Shown piece by piece: positions 33,009-41,241 of a stretch of DNA of 64,000 nt. How positions within the stretch are numbered: position 1 is the first letter of the stretch; each line of letters opens with the position of its first letter. The translations under genes were made by a program, and so were the position numbers. The notes beneath the pieces were generated by a model that was not told the origin of the DNA, did not search any database, and saw only the letters and a program-made list of their open reading frames with translations. Source of the DNA: JAYFNU01 sp034933305 (GTDB lineage: Bacteria; Bacillota; Clostridia; Oscillospirales; Ruminococcaceae); assembly GCA_034933305.1 (NCBI GenBank), contig JAYFNU010000002.1, positions 20,780-84,779 of the forward strand. The letters run 5' to 3'.

Positions 33009-33166
33009 GTCTGAACGTGGTGTTGATCGCAAGCGCACCGTTCACGCGGCTGACCTTTTCAAGTCACGAGGGTTGATGTATCTGTTAAGGCTTTATTCTT
33101 TTGTCAATGTTCGGGAGGTTCTAAAAAGTCCCTCTACTTACTAAACACAAAAAACAGGGTGCCTGC

Positions 33167-33562
33167 TTACCACAAATCGCTGATTTTCAAAAGTTTTCTT
33201 AGCTTTTTGAGAATTTGAGCCTTTCTTTTATGTACCGTAGAACACGAAACCCCTAAAGATTCTGCCAAGTCTCGCTCGCTCGTATCCCAATAGAAAAGCT
33301 CACGAATGAGGGAATATTCCTCTCTCGTGAGCTTTTGGAGCGCGATATGCAGTTGTTCGGCAAGCAGTCTTCGCTCGATTTCGTCGTCGAGCGCATTTGG
33401 ATTTAGGCATTCTTCCTCTGTGAGCTCCTCGGTGGTCGCTCTGTACAACGCATCTCGTCGGCATTGCTTGTTGCGAAGCTTGTTGTACTCCTGATATATG
33501 GTGATATCCACTTCGACCTTTTGTCCTCTGACGCGGATATATCGTTTCTCATTTTTATCCAT
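33167..33562 (-). CDS. Sigma-70 region-4-like regulator of mobile elements
   Basis: The 131-residue product has an acidic middle (LTEEECLNPNALDDEIERRLLAE) and a C-terminal helix-turn-helix of the sigma region 4 kind (LTREEYSLIRELFYWDTSERDLAESLGVSCSTVHKRKAQILKKL). It matches the sigma-like ORF found next to int-xis in Tn916-family and related elements, where it controls expression of the element. A Shine-Dalgarno AAAAGGAG lies upstream on the minus strand. Confidence 0.8.
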   Translation of the reverse strand: MDKNEKRYIRVRGQKVEVDITIYQEYNKLRNKQCRRDALYRATTEELTEEECLNPNALDDEIERRLLAEQLHIALQKLTREEYSLIRELFYWDTSERDLAESLGVSCSTVHKRKAQILKKLRKLLKISDLW

Positions 33563-33742
33563 CTGAATACTCCTTTTTGTTTTTGGGTGAAAAACAAAAA
33601 GGAGCTTCGGCGGAGCACGCGGGCGATGCTGACAAGCAAAACAAGCCGAGCAATATCTCTCGCTCGACCATGTGCCCTCGATTGGACAAATTCGCGAAGT
33701 TTTAGAGTCGTCCTTTACCGACGCAAATCCTATCTCGCGGCA

Positions 33743-33808
33743 TTATACAATTGAGGTTGTTCTGTCCTTTGCCTCCGAGTACCTGTCCATACGGCGATAT
33801 GTATTCAT
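33743..33808 (-). CDS. Possible 21-residue leader peptide upstream of the sigma-like gene
   Basis: A 22-codon frame (MNTYRRMDRYSEAKDRTTSIV, then stop) starts six bases after a perfect AGGAGG on the minus strand. An alternative TTG frame overlaps it and would encode about 36 residues. It sits in a 530-base stretch (33563-34095) that otherwise shows only a terminator (33904-33936), a TTGAC-GT-GTCAA inverted repeat (33832-33843) and no other gene. A regulatory leader is plausible but not shown. Confidence 0.35.
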   Translation of the reverse strand: MNTYRRMDRYSEAKDRTTSIV

Positions 33809-33903
33809 TCAAGACCTCCTGAGATGAAATGTTGACGTGTCAATTTCGAGAAAGTGAGTTCGGGGGTTAAGTGCATAGGCAATGCATTGCCCATGCGAAT
33901 AAA

Positions 33904-33936
33904 AAAAGGACTTGACCGAATCTGTCAAGTCCTTTT
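33904..33936. terminator. Bidirectional terminator between flavoenzyme and sigma-like genes
   Basis: AAAAGGACTTGAC (33904-33916) pairs perfectly with 33924-33936, with A- and T-runs flanking. Confidence 0.85.
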
Positions 33937-34095
33937 GGGGGAATGGAAGCACATGTTTTGCCGTATTGTAACAGTCGCCTACTTTTTTAACGCATATCTG
34001 AAAGAGGCTATTCAAAGTGTTTCCTAACGCTTGCACAAATCAGCACCACACTTCATGAACACTTTTCTGCTCCGCATAAAATCGGCTGTATGGAG

Positions 34096-36000
34096 TTAAA
34101 CGTTGAGTCCCGCTTCATAGCCTTCTCTTATGGCTATGTAACCATTACGCGCTTGTTTAGCGTCGCCCACTCTTATCACAGGCAATATCACGTCATTTGT
34201 ACAAAGCGAATTAGCTTTTGAACCGACGGCGCACACAACTGCATCCATCCTGTCGAGGGAATGGCAGACGTCGTTTCTTTGGTATTCTACGGCATGTGTT
34301 GAAACGCCGGTAACCGTTGCACCGGTAATAATCTCAACGCCGTTTTCTCGGAGTCGCTCCAACAGATAATGTACGCAAGAAGGTTCGCCGTCGCTGGCTA
34401 TGGCATCCTTCATTTCCAATACCACAACCTTGCAGCCCTGCGAAGCAAGGTGATCCGCTGTTTCGCAGCCCACGAGCCCTCCGCCGATGACGGTGAAGTG
34501 CGTTCCTTGAAGCTCCCGCCCGAGCAGTATTTCGTTCGCAGATATGAAGTTCTCTTTTAATCCCGGAATCGAGGGACAAAGTGGAACACTTCCGCACGCA
34601 TCTATTACAGTGTCAAAGCCGTCCTTGTTCAGCAGTTCTGCGTCGACTTCGCAGTTCATTTTCACCTCAACCCCGTATTGTGTGAGCTGCCTTCTTTGCC
34701 ACAACAGAAACGAGGCGAATTCGCTTTTTCCCGGTGGGACGCAGGCCGCTCGCCACTGCCCGCCAAGTTCGTTTGATTTTTCAAAGAGCGTGACTTTGTG
34801 CCCTCTCGACGAAGCAACTATCGCCGCCTCGCAGCCCGCAACTCCGCCACCGACTACAGCAATCTTTTTAGGTGCCTTTGCCGAAGACAAATCGTATTTG
34901 TACTCCATTCCGGTAAGCGGGTTTACGAGGCACCTGACGGTGCCGCCCCTGTTATTTTCACCGATACAGCCCTGAAGACAGCCTATGCAGTGAAGTATGT
35001 CACCAAACCTGCCCGCACAGACCTTGTTAGGCATTTCGGGGTCGGCGAGCGAGCTTCGCGCCATAACGCAGATATCCGTTTTGTCACCCTGCAACAGCAT
35101 CTCCGCTATGAGCGGGTCGTTTATCCGCCCCGCCGCCATGACCGGTATGCCGACGCTGCTCTTTATCGCCGACGCGTTTTCAATGTAACCGGCAAGCGGG
35201 AAACCCGATGGCGGCGTTATCGTATACGCGGTGGTGTAAACGCCCTGAGAGCAGTTTATGCAGTCGGCCCCCGCTCCTTCAAGCAGGCGCGCAAGTGCAC
35301 AGCTTTCGGCGAGCGACAAGCCACCGTGGACATACTCTTGAGCACTCATGCGGTAGATTATCGGATAATCCCTTCCACACAGCTCGCGCACGCGTTTTAC
35401 GATCTCCGTCGCAAATCGTGAGCGCCCTAAAAGGTCGCCCCCGTATTCGTCGCTTCGCTTGTTGGAGAAAGGCGAAACAAACTGATTGATGAGATAACCG
35501 TGTGCGCCGTGTATCTCCACGGCGTCAAAGCCCGCCTGCTTGACGCGAAGTGCGCAAGTCGCGAATTGCTCGACAAGTTCCTCTATCTCCTCAACGGAAA
35601 GCTCGCGTGGGATTTCGCTCATAGTTGGGTCCTTCACGGCAGATGGGGCAACACATCGGACGCCCGTCACGGCTCCACAGGTCTCACGACCGGCGTGGTA
35701 TATCTGAGCCGCGACCACCGCCCCCGCATTATGCATGCGGTCAGTGAACGCCCTGTGCGCTGGTATCTGCGCATCGCTCCACAGCCCCGGCAGATTTTTG
35801 AAGCCGCCCGCTTCGGGGGATATGCGATAATCCTCGGTGATGATGAGTCCCCAGCCACCCTTTGCCTTTTGCTCGTGATAGCATATCCACTTCTCGTTGG
35901 GCAAGCCGTCCTCTTCGCAGTAATTAGTCACCATGGCCGAGACCGCCATGCGATTTTTCAGTGTTAGGCCGTTTATTTTTATCGGCGTGAGCAATTTCAT
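34096..36000 (-). CDS. NADH:flavin oxidoreductase of the enoate/2,4-dienoyl-CoA reductase type
   Basis: The product of about 634 residues has an N-terminal old-yellow-enzyme barrel (about 1-340; LKNRMAVSAM, IHGAHGYLINQFVSP), a 4Fe-4S cluster motif with cysteines spaced C-x2-C-x3-C-x11-C near 335-355, and C-terminal FAD/NAD domains (VVGGGVAGCEAA and VIGGGLVGCETA). Members reduce activated C=C bonds, including in bile-acid, steroid and dienoyl-CoA pathways; which one applies here cannot be told. I prefer the ATG at 36000 (MKLLTPIKING) to an in-frame TTG five codons earlier. It lies in the lower-GC island. Confidence 0.88.
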   Translation of the reverse strand: MKLLTPIKINGLTLKNRMAVSAMVTNYCEEDGLPNEKWICYHEQKAKGGWGLIITEDYRISPEAGGFKNLPGLWSDAQIPAHRAFTDRMHNAGAVVAAQIYHAGRETCGAVTGVRCVAPSAVKDPTMSEIPRELSVEEIEELVEQFATCALRVKQAGFDAVEIHGAHGYLINQFVSPFSNKRSDEYGGDLLGRSRFATEIVKRVRELCGRDYPIIYRMSAQEYVHGGLSLAESCALARLLEGAGADCINCSQGVYTTAYTITPPSGFPLAGYIENASAIKSSVGIPVMAAGRINDPLIAEMLLQGDKTDICVMARSSLADPEMPNKVCAGRFGDILHCIGCLQGCIGENNRGGTVRCLVNPLTGMEYKYDLSSAKAPKKIAVVGGGVAGCEAAIVASSRGHKVTLFEKSNELGGQWRAACVPPGKSEFASFLLWQRRQLTQYGVEVKMNCEVDAELLNKDGFDTVIDACGSVPLCPSIPGLKENFISANEILLGRELQGTHFTVIGGGLVGCETADHLASQGCKVVVLEMKDAIASDGEPSCVHYLLERLRENGVEIITGATVTGVSTHAVEYQRNDVCHSLDRMDAVVCAVGSKANSLCTNDVILPVIRVGDAKQARNGYIAIREGYEAGLNV

Positions 36001-36020
36001 GTCATATACCCGCAAGAGAG

Positions 36021-36048
36021 CTTTCGGAACGTTTAAACGCTCCGAAAG
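36021..36048. promoter_or_regulatory. 28-bp palindrome upstream of the flavoenzyme gene
   Basis: The arms CTTTCGGAACGTTT (36021-36034) and AAACGCTCCGAAAG (36035-36048) match at 13 of 14 positions. It lies 21 bases before the start codon with no T-run on either side, so an operator is more likely than a terminator. Confidence 0.5.
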
Positions 36049-36073
36049 CGCTCCCTTTCGTCAAATAAATATT

Positions 36074-36496
36074 TTATCGTATCCCGATTCTGTCATAGCC
36101 TTCGTAGTTCATAAGCATCTGCGCTATATCGCAGGAATACTCATCCATGTGATAGGTCGGAAGCTTTACGATGAAACTGTTTTTGTCCTCGTCGGGAGAA
36201 AACGCCAGCAGCTCGCCGCAGCGTATGCTCGCTTCTATCTCATCGTAGGTGAAGTCGGAGTCAAGTATGTCATTTATCTCCTCGACCGACACGCGTATGT
36301 AGCGACGCTGGATGTCCATGGTCGTCATGAGGGTAGAGCCCTCTATTTCGCTTGCCCCGGCGTTCTCATAGAGATAACTCACGGCGTTGTCCACTTCCTT
36401 TGTGACTGAGCCGTAATTTGAGCCGTAGGAGGCGAGGATGCCGTTGAAGCTCTCTAGCCTTTGCCTTTTCCATCGCACCTGCCATGACATGCTCAA
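36074..36496 (-). CDS. Hypothetical protein or frameshifted tail of the phosphatase
   Basis: The frame encodes up to about 140 residues with an acidic, soluble composition and no motif I recognise. It overlaps the 3' part of the phosphatase fragment in another frame. The first residues around position 36455 look like a continuation of the phosphatase helix after a one-base shift, so either a frameshift joins the two or this is an independent small gene. No good Shine-Dalgarno was found for its first ATG. Confidence 0.4.
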   Translation of the reverse strand: MSMSWQVRWKRQRLESFNGILASYGSNYGSVTKEVDNAVSYLYENAGASEIEGSTLMTTMDIQRRYIRVSVEEINDILDSDFTYDEIEASIRCGELLAFSPDEDKNSFIVKLPTYHMDEYSCDIAQMLMNYEGYDRIGIR

Positions 36497-36957
36497 CTAA
36501 GACATTCGATAAAGTGTAATCATCCATGATTACCGAATAGGGGACTCCAAGTGCGTGCAGCAGCAGTGCCGCAGTGACGCCGGTTCGGTCTTTCCCCATA
36601 AAGCAATGGAATAGCGTCGCCCCCTCATCACTTTCCAAAAGCAACTCAAAGAGCGAGCGAAAAGCGTTTTGCGCAACCACAGGCAACACATAGGAGCGGT
36701 AGTTTTCAATAAATCTAGACACATCATCAGGAAGGCAAAACTCGTTTGTTGCCAACGGAACATTGCTTTTTTGGGGATTGTCGGCGTTTTCGGCCTTTTG
36801 CATCTCCAGCGATATGTGCGCCACATTCTCAATATGCACATCTGGCAGAGCAGAGCACTCCACCTCGCTTCGCAGGTCAACTACCCGACGAAGGCAGTAA
36901 ACGTTCGTCAGCACAGTCGCGTCTTCTGCAGACAGTTTATCCAACACACCGGAACGA
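36366..36957 (-). pseudogene. Tyrosine-protein phosphatase fragment, 5' end lost at the junction
   Basis: The sequence encodes the RSG...L element, a VVDLRS strand and the active-site loop HCFMGKDRTGV (Cys-x5-Arg) of the Tyr_phosphatase3 family. The frame begins at the RSG motif; the 25-30 residues before it in normal members (with the RDLGG motif) are missing, and the open frame upstream (36958-37046) is antisense to the lactonase. Its 3' end also lacks the usual tail, with a possible frameshift near 36455. Confidence 0.75.
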
Positions 36958-37857
36958 TACGCTGTCAACGAGCTCAAGGAATTCCGCGGCGAGCGCTGCG
37001 GCGCGCTGTCCAGCTTTGCTTTCGATGCGAACAGCCTCACGCTCACGCTGCTCTCACAGCAGCCGACGGGCGGGACCGACCCCTGCCATGTAACGACGGG
37101 GCCGGCTGACGCGGTCTATGTTTCGAACTATATGAGCGGCAGTGTCGCCGTTTTTTCGCTCGACGAAAATGGAGCGGCGTGTCCCCGCCGCCAGTTTTTC
37201 CAGTATGAAGGCAGCAGCGTCAACAGAGCGCGCCAAAATTCGCCCCATGCCCATTCGCTCGTTTTCGACCGCGCACAGCGCCGCGCTTTCGTGCCGGATC
37301 TCGGCACCGACAGGCTCATGCGCTATGCGGTCGATCCCGCCACGGGGCTGCTGACGCCGGACGGATTTTTCCCGCTCGATGCAGGCTCGGGGCCCCGCCA
37401 CTGCGAATTCTCCCGGGGCGGAGATGTATGCTACCTCATCAAGGAGCTCACAAGCGAGATTACCGTGCTCGCGTATGACGCCGAGACGGGCATCTTCACC
37501 CACAGACAGAACATCTCCACCGTCGCATCCCGCCGCAGCGCCGTGCCGAACACCTGCGCCGATCTTCATCTGTCAGCCGACGGGCGCTTTCTGTACGGCT
37601 CCAACCGCGGGGAGAACACCATCGTATGCTTTGCCGTTGAGCCGGACACCGGCCTGCTGCGGACTGTGGGCAGCTATGACTGCGGCGGCGAGGTCCCGCG
37701 CAGTTTCGCAGTCGATCCGAAGGGGGGCTATGTGCTCTCGGCAAATCAGGATACGGACAACATCGTCGTTTTTCGCGCTGAGGCGGAAACCGGCGCGCTC
37801 GAAAAAGTATCTGAGATCAGCGTGCCGACACCTGTCTGCGTCCGGTTCCGGACGTAA
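36958..37857 (+). pseudogene. 6-phosphogluconolactonase-type beta-propeller, 5' truncated
   Basis: The frame from 36958 encodes YAVNE, GGTDPCHVTTG, VSNYMSGSVAVFSL and later GPRHCEFS, NTCADLHLSADGRFLYGSNRG and VLSANQDTDNI, all typical of the YkgB/Pgl beta-propeller lactonases. About 45 N-terminal residues are missing; the homology begins exactly where the phosphatase on the other strand ends. The first in-frame ATG is internal (37132), so a functional product is doubtful. The downstream dehydrogenase operon may still be complete. Confidence 0.75.
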
Positions 37858-37896
37858 AGCGCGCGTGCGGTACAATTCTATAACGGAGGAAACCAA

Positions 37897-38988
37897 ATGA
37901 ACATACCAAAGACCATGAAAGCGGTCGTCCTCAAGGCCTACGATCAGCTCGAGGTCGTCGAAATGCCCGTCCCCGCACCCATGCAGGGCGAGGTTCTGTG
38001 CCGCGTGCGCGCCGTCGCCATCTGCGGTTCGGATCCCAAAATGATTCACGGGCAATATGCGGGCGTCCACTGGCCGCCCTACTTCCCCTTTGTGATGGGG
38101 CATGAATGGGCGGGCGAGGTTGTTGCGCTCGGCGAGGGCGTGACGGAATTTAAAGTCGGCGACCGCGTTGCGGGCGAAGCCCACAGCGGCTGCGGCAAGT
38201 GCCGGAACTGCCTGACAGGTCACTATACGGTCTGCCTCAACTACGGACAGGACGGCAAAAACAGCGCGACCGACAAGGGCCACCGCCACTATGGCTTTTT
38301 CTGGCAGGGCGCGAACGCTCAGTACAACGCCTACAAGGTACAGGCGCTGCACAAAATGCCGGACAACCTGAGCTTTGACGAAGCGGCGCTGTGCGACACG
38401 GCGGGTGTCGCGATGCACGGCATTGATCTTGTCGGCATCACGCCCGGCGGCACGACCGTCGTCTTCGGCCCCGGCCCCATCGGCCTTTGCGCCATGCAGA
38501 TGGCGAAGGGACTCGGCGCCGGACGGGTCTTCATGATCGGCCGCGGGAAAAAGCTCGCACTCGCCAAAGAGCTCGGCGCTGATGTGTGCATCGATTTTGA
38601 AAAGGAGGATCCCGTCGCGCGGGTGTTGGAGCTGACCGACGGCGTCGGATGCGACGAGGTCATCGAGTGTTCCGGCGCGAACGATTCGCCCAAAAAGGCC
38701 TGCGAACTCGTCAAGAAGGCGGGCGCGATCGCGCTGACGGCCAATTATCACGACGATCTCGAACAGATCCCGCTGCCGCTCAACCGCATCGTTTTCAACG
38801 AGATCAAAATCGTAGGCTCCAAGGCGAACCCCAACGTTTCCGACAAGGTTTTGCATTTTCTCGCGGACGGCACGATCGACGGCAAGCGCCTCGTGACGCA
38901 TACCTTCCCGCTCGAGGATTACGAAAAAGCGGTCGATATTTTTGAAAACCGGCGGGACGGCGCCATGAAGGTCGTCATTCATCCGTAA
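37897..38988 (+). CDS. Zinc-dependent medium-chain alcohol/polyol dehydrogenase
   Basis: The 363-residue product has the MDR catalytic zinc site (AICGSDP and GHEWAGEV), the four-cysteine structural zinc lobe (CGKCRNC and a later Cys) and the nucleotide fold VFGPGPIGLCAMQMAKGLGA. It resembles sorbitol/threonine-type dehydrogenases acting on polyols or sugar derivatives. The Shine-Dalgarno is CGGAGGAA. It starts a tight three-gene operon with a cyclase-family hydrolase and an SDR; the truncated lactonase lies just upstream. Confidence 0.88.
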   Translation: MNIPKTMKAVVLKAYDQLEVVEMPVPAPMQGEVLCRVRAVAICGSDPKMIHGQYAGVHWPPYFPFVMGHEWAGEVVALGEGVTEFKVGDRVAGEAHSGCGKCRNCLTGHYTVCLNYGQDGKNSATDKGHRHYGFFWQGANAQYNAYKVQALHKMPDNLSFDEAALCDTAGVAMHGIDLVGITPGGTTVVFGPGPIGLCAMQMAKGLGAGRVFMIGRGKKLALAKELGADVCIDFEKEDPVARVLELTDGVGCDEVIECSGANDSPKKACELVKKAGAIALTANYHDDLEQIPLPLNRIVFNEIKIVGSKANPNVSDKVLHFLADGTIDGKRLVTHTFPLEDYEKAVDIFENRRDGAMKVVIHP

Positions 38989-39009
38989 CATGGAAAGAGG
39001 TAAAAACGT

Positions 39010-39693
39010 ATGCTGCAATATAAAGAGATCATCGACCTGACCATGCCGGTCTTTACGGGCATGTCGATCCCGCCGGCCAACCGGGAAAACTCCCCGAAGG
39101 TCATCGTGGAGAACCGCATCGACATCAATGAAAAGGGAATCAACGTCTCCTATTATCAGCAGGGCATTCACGCGGGGACACATCTCGATTCGCCGCTGCA
39201 CATCATCAAGGGCGGCACGCCCATCGACGAGGTGCCGCTCGAACATTTTATGGGGCCGGGCTACTGCATCGACTGCACCGAAGTGAAGCCGAACAAGCCG
39301 GTGACCGCCGCCATGCTCGACAAGGCGGCCGGCAAGATCACGCAAAAGGGCATGATCGTTCTCCTGTATACGGGCTGGAGCGACAGGATGTTCGGGACGG
39401 ACGATTACTGGATGCAGTCGCCCTATCTCGGTGAGGACGCCGCACAATGGCTCGTCGATAAGGGAGCAAAGATCGCGGGCTTTGACTTTTTCCAGGATCT
39501 CGGCGCGAAAAATTCCGAACTTCACCCTGAAAATTTCCACGTTCACCGCATTTTGCTCGGCAACGGTTGCCTCAACATCGAGCACCTCGTCAATCTCGGC
39601 GCCGTGGTCGACACATACTTCGACGTCATCGCGCTTCCGCTGCGCCTCAGGGGCGTGGAGGGATCGCCCTCGCGCGTGATCGCGCTGCGCTGA
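39010..39693 (+). CDS. Cyclase-family metal hydrolase (kynurenine-formamidase-like)
   Basis: The 227-residue product has the PF04199 signature HAGTHLDSPLH (metal-binding His-x3-His-x-Asp) and the C-terminal partner motif with HPENFHVHRILL. Members hydrolyse amide or lactone-like bonds using Mn or Zn. The genes around it suggest a sugar or cyclic polyol substrate rather than kynurenine. The Shine-Dalgarno is AAAGAGG and the stop overlaps the next start (TGATG). Confidence 0.85.
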   Translation: MLQYKEIIDLTMPVFTGMSIPPANRENSPKVIVENRIDINEKGINVSYYQQGIHAGTHLDSPLHIIKGGTPIDEVPLEHFMGPGYCIDCTEVKPNKPVTAAMLDKAAGKITQKGMIVLLYTGWSDRMFGTDDYWMQSPYLGEDAAQWLVDKGAKIAGFDFFQDLGAKNSELHPENFHVHRILLGNGCLNIEHLVNLGAVVDTYFDVIALPLRLRGVEGSPSRVIALR

Positions 39694-40454
39694 TGGGGAG
39701 ATTCGAAGGCAAGACGGTCATCGTCACGGGCGCGGGAGCCGGCATCGGCTTTGAGACGGCGTGCGCGTTCGCCGCAGCCGGCGCGGGCGTCGTGGTGAAT
39801 TCAAAGAGCGCCGCCCACACGGAAAAGGCCGTGCAGGCGATCTGTTCCGCCGGCGGCAGGGCTGTCGGCGCGCCTGGTGACGTCTCGGCCGCCGACAGCG
39901 CGCAGACGGTCGTCCGCGCCGCAGTCAGCACCTTCGGCGGGATTGATATACTTGTCAACTGCGCCGGCATTGTCCCGCAGGGCTCGGTGACCGACTTCTC
40001 GGAGGACGAGTGGGACGAGGCCATGCGCGTCAATGTAAAAAGCGTTTTTCTCATGTCAAAATTCTCGCTGGAGATCATGCGGGAAAGAGGCGCGGGCTGT
40101 ATCATCAATGTTGCGTCGGTCGCCGCGATCAAGGGATTTGCGAACCGCACGCTGTATGCCGCGACGAAGGGGGCCCTCCTTTCCATGACGAAAGCGATGG
40201 CCGCGGATTATATCCGCGAGAATATCCGCGTTAATTCGATCTGTCCGGGCACCGTGCTGACGGAATCGCTGCAGGCGCGCATCGATACCGCGGCAGACCC
40301 CGTCGCGGAGAAAAAAATGTATGAGTCCCGGCAGCCGATGGGCCGCCTCGGCACGCCGGCCGAAATCGCGCAGGGCATTCTCTTTCTCGCGGACGATGCC
40401 AACAGCTTCATGACCGGCGCCAACCTCGTCGTCGACGGCGGCGTTTGCATCTGA
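39693..40454 (+). CDS. SDR-family oxidoreductase
   Basis: The 253-residue product has TGAGAGIG for cofactor binding, the NCAGI strand, catalytic Ser in NVASVAA and YAATK, and the C-terminal GANLVVDGG typical of 3-oxoacyl-ACP reductase-like SDRs. It is coupled to the cyclase gene by a TGATG overlap. With the MDR enzyme it probably forms an oxidation/reduction pair on one substrate. A strong terminator follows. Confidence 0.9.
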   Translation: MGRFEGKTVIVTGAGAGIGFETACAFAAAGAGVVVNSKSAAHTEKAVQAICSAGGRAVGAPGDVSAADSAQTVVRAAVSTFGGIDILVNCAGIVPQGSVTDFSEDEWDEAMRVNVKSVFLMSKFSLEIMRERGAGCIINVASVAAIKGFANRTLYAATKGALLSMTKAMAADYIRENIRVNSICPGTVLTESLQARIDTAADPVAEKKMYESRQPMGRLGTPAEIAQGILFLADDANSFMTGANLVVDGGVCI

Positions 40455-40463
40455 TGCCTTCCT

Positions 40464-40501
40464 AAAAAGCGCCCGCGGACGATCGTCCGCGGGCGCTTTT
40501 G
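40464..40501. terminator. Bidirectional terminator, perfect palindrome
   Basis: GCGCCCGCGGACGA (40469-40482) is followed directly by its reverse complement (40483-40496), flanked by AAAAA and TTTT. It serves the SDR on + and the Crp/Fnr gene on -. Confidence 0.88.
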
Positions 40502-40524
40502 TTTGCGGCGCAGGCGCGCCTGCG

Positions 40525-41184
40525 TCAGGGCTGCCTGAGCGAAAAGGCGTTCTTCTCGCAGCGCAGAAGACCCTCGGCGCGCATTTTCGACAGCTCGTTG
40601 GACAGCGCGCTGCGGTCGACGCCGAGATAGTCCGCAAGCTGCTGGCGATTGAACGGGATCGAAAATTCGAAACTGCCCGTGAGCTTGGCCTGCTCCGACA
40701 AATACGACAGCAGCCGGCCGCGGATGGACCGCGCGCCGGTGTGCAGGATGCGCCGGGACAGCTCGAGATTTTTGCGCGCGCAGATCTGCAGCAGATTGGC
40801 GATGAGCCGGTTGTGGTAAGCGCAGGCGTTTCCGCACGTCGACAGCAGCCGCGACGCCTGCAGGAACAGCACCTCGCTCTTCTCGGCGGCGATGACGTTG
40901 ACGAGCAGCGCCTCGCCCGGGATACAGGCGTATGTTTCCGCGAAGAGCTGGCCGGGCCCGACGTGCGCGAGGATGCTCCGGTTGCCCCAGACGTCGTCGC
41001 TTTCTATATGCGCGCCGCCCGCGAGAACGAGCCCCATCGACGTTGCGGGCTCGCCGGCGCGGAGGATGGTCTGCCCCTTTTCATACCGCTTCACGGATGC
41101 GCCGAGACAGCCGAGCATCGACTCGATCTCCTCCCGCGACGTCCCGCGGAACAGGAGCGTGTCCGACAGAAAAGAATAATCCAA
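40525..41184 (-). CDS. Crp/Fnr-family transcriptional regulator
   Basis: The 219-residue product has an N-terminal cyclic-nucleotide-like beta barrel (about 10-120), a dimerisation helix, and a C-terminal winged helix with FNRQQLADYLGVDRSALSNELSKM. No N-terminal Fnr cysteine cluster is present, but two cysteines lie in the dimer helix region. The start is TTG with GAGG upstream. It is divergent from a ferredoxin operon, and a 16-bp palindrome lies between them, so it probably activates that operon. Resemblance to HcpR-like stress regulators is possible but unproven. Confidence 0.9.
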   Translation of the reverse strand: MDYSFLSDTLLFRGTSREEIESMLGCLGASVKRYEKGQTILRAGEPATSMGLVLAGGAHIESDDVWGNRSILAHVGPGQLFAETYACIPGEALLVNVIAAEKSEVLFLQASRLLSTCGNACAYHNRLIANLLQICARKNLELSRRILHTGARSIRGRLLSYLSEQAKLTGSFEFSIPFNRQQLADYLGVDRSALSNELSKMRAEGLLRCEKNAFSLRQP

Positions 41185-41198
41185 TCCGACCTCAATTC

Positions 41199-41241
41199 TG
41201 TTGTAAAAACAACATACATGTTTTAAATATTATAGTATACT
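41199..41241 (+). promoter_or_regulatory. Crp/Fnr-type palindrome and class II-like promoter
   Basis: TGTTGT-AAAA-ACAACA (41199-41214) is a perfect palindrome. A -10 box TATACT lies at 41236-41241 with no recognisable -35. With the start near 41248 the palindrome centre is at about -41.5, the position of class II Crp/Fnr activation. Confidence 0.65.

Larger units (their letters stand above)
31090..36957. mobile_element. Remnant of a tRNA-Leu integrative element
   Basis: The segment directly after the tRNA has visibly lower GC content than both flanks and carries integrase, excisionase-like and sigma-like regulator genes in the order found at the int end of Tn916-type elements. No relaxase, coupling ATPase or T4SS genes are present and no second copy of the tRNA 3' end is visible, so it is incomplete. 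I set the right limit at the chimeric junction near 36957; the flavoenzyme and phosphatase could be element cargo or unrelated DNA. Confidence 0.65.

Noticed and set aside
32757..33045. Two overlapping small proteins upstream of xis
   Set aside because: The frames lack good ribosome binding sites and codon pattern and coincide with several hairpins; a structured RNA or non-coding segment fits better.
31090..37000. Second att site (copy of the tRNA-Leu 3' end) closing the mobile element
   Set aside because: I searched by eye for the TTCAAATCTCGTCACTCGC end and its complement in this interval and did not find it.
36940..37046. Phosphatase N-terminus encoded by 36958-37046 on the minus strand
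   Set aside because: This part is the exact antisense of conserved lactonase codons, so it is a read-through frame across the junction and not a real N-terminus.
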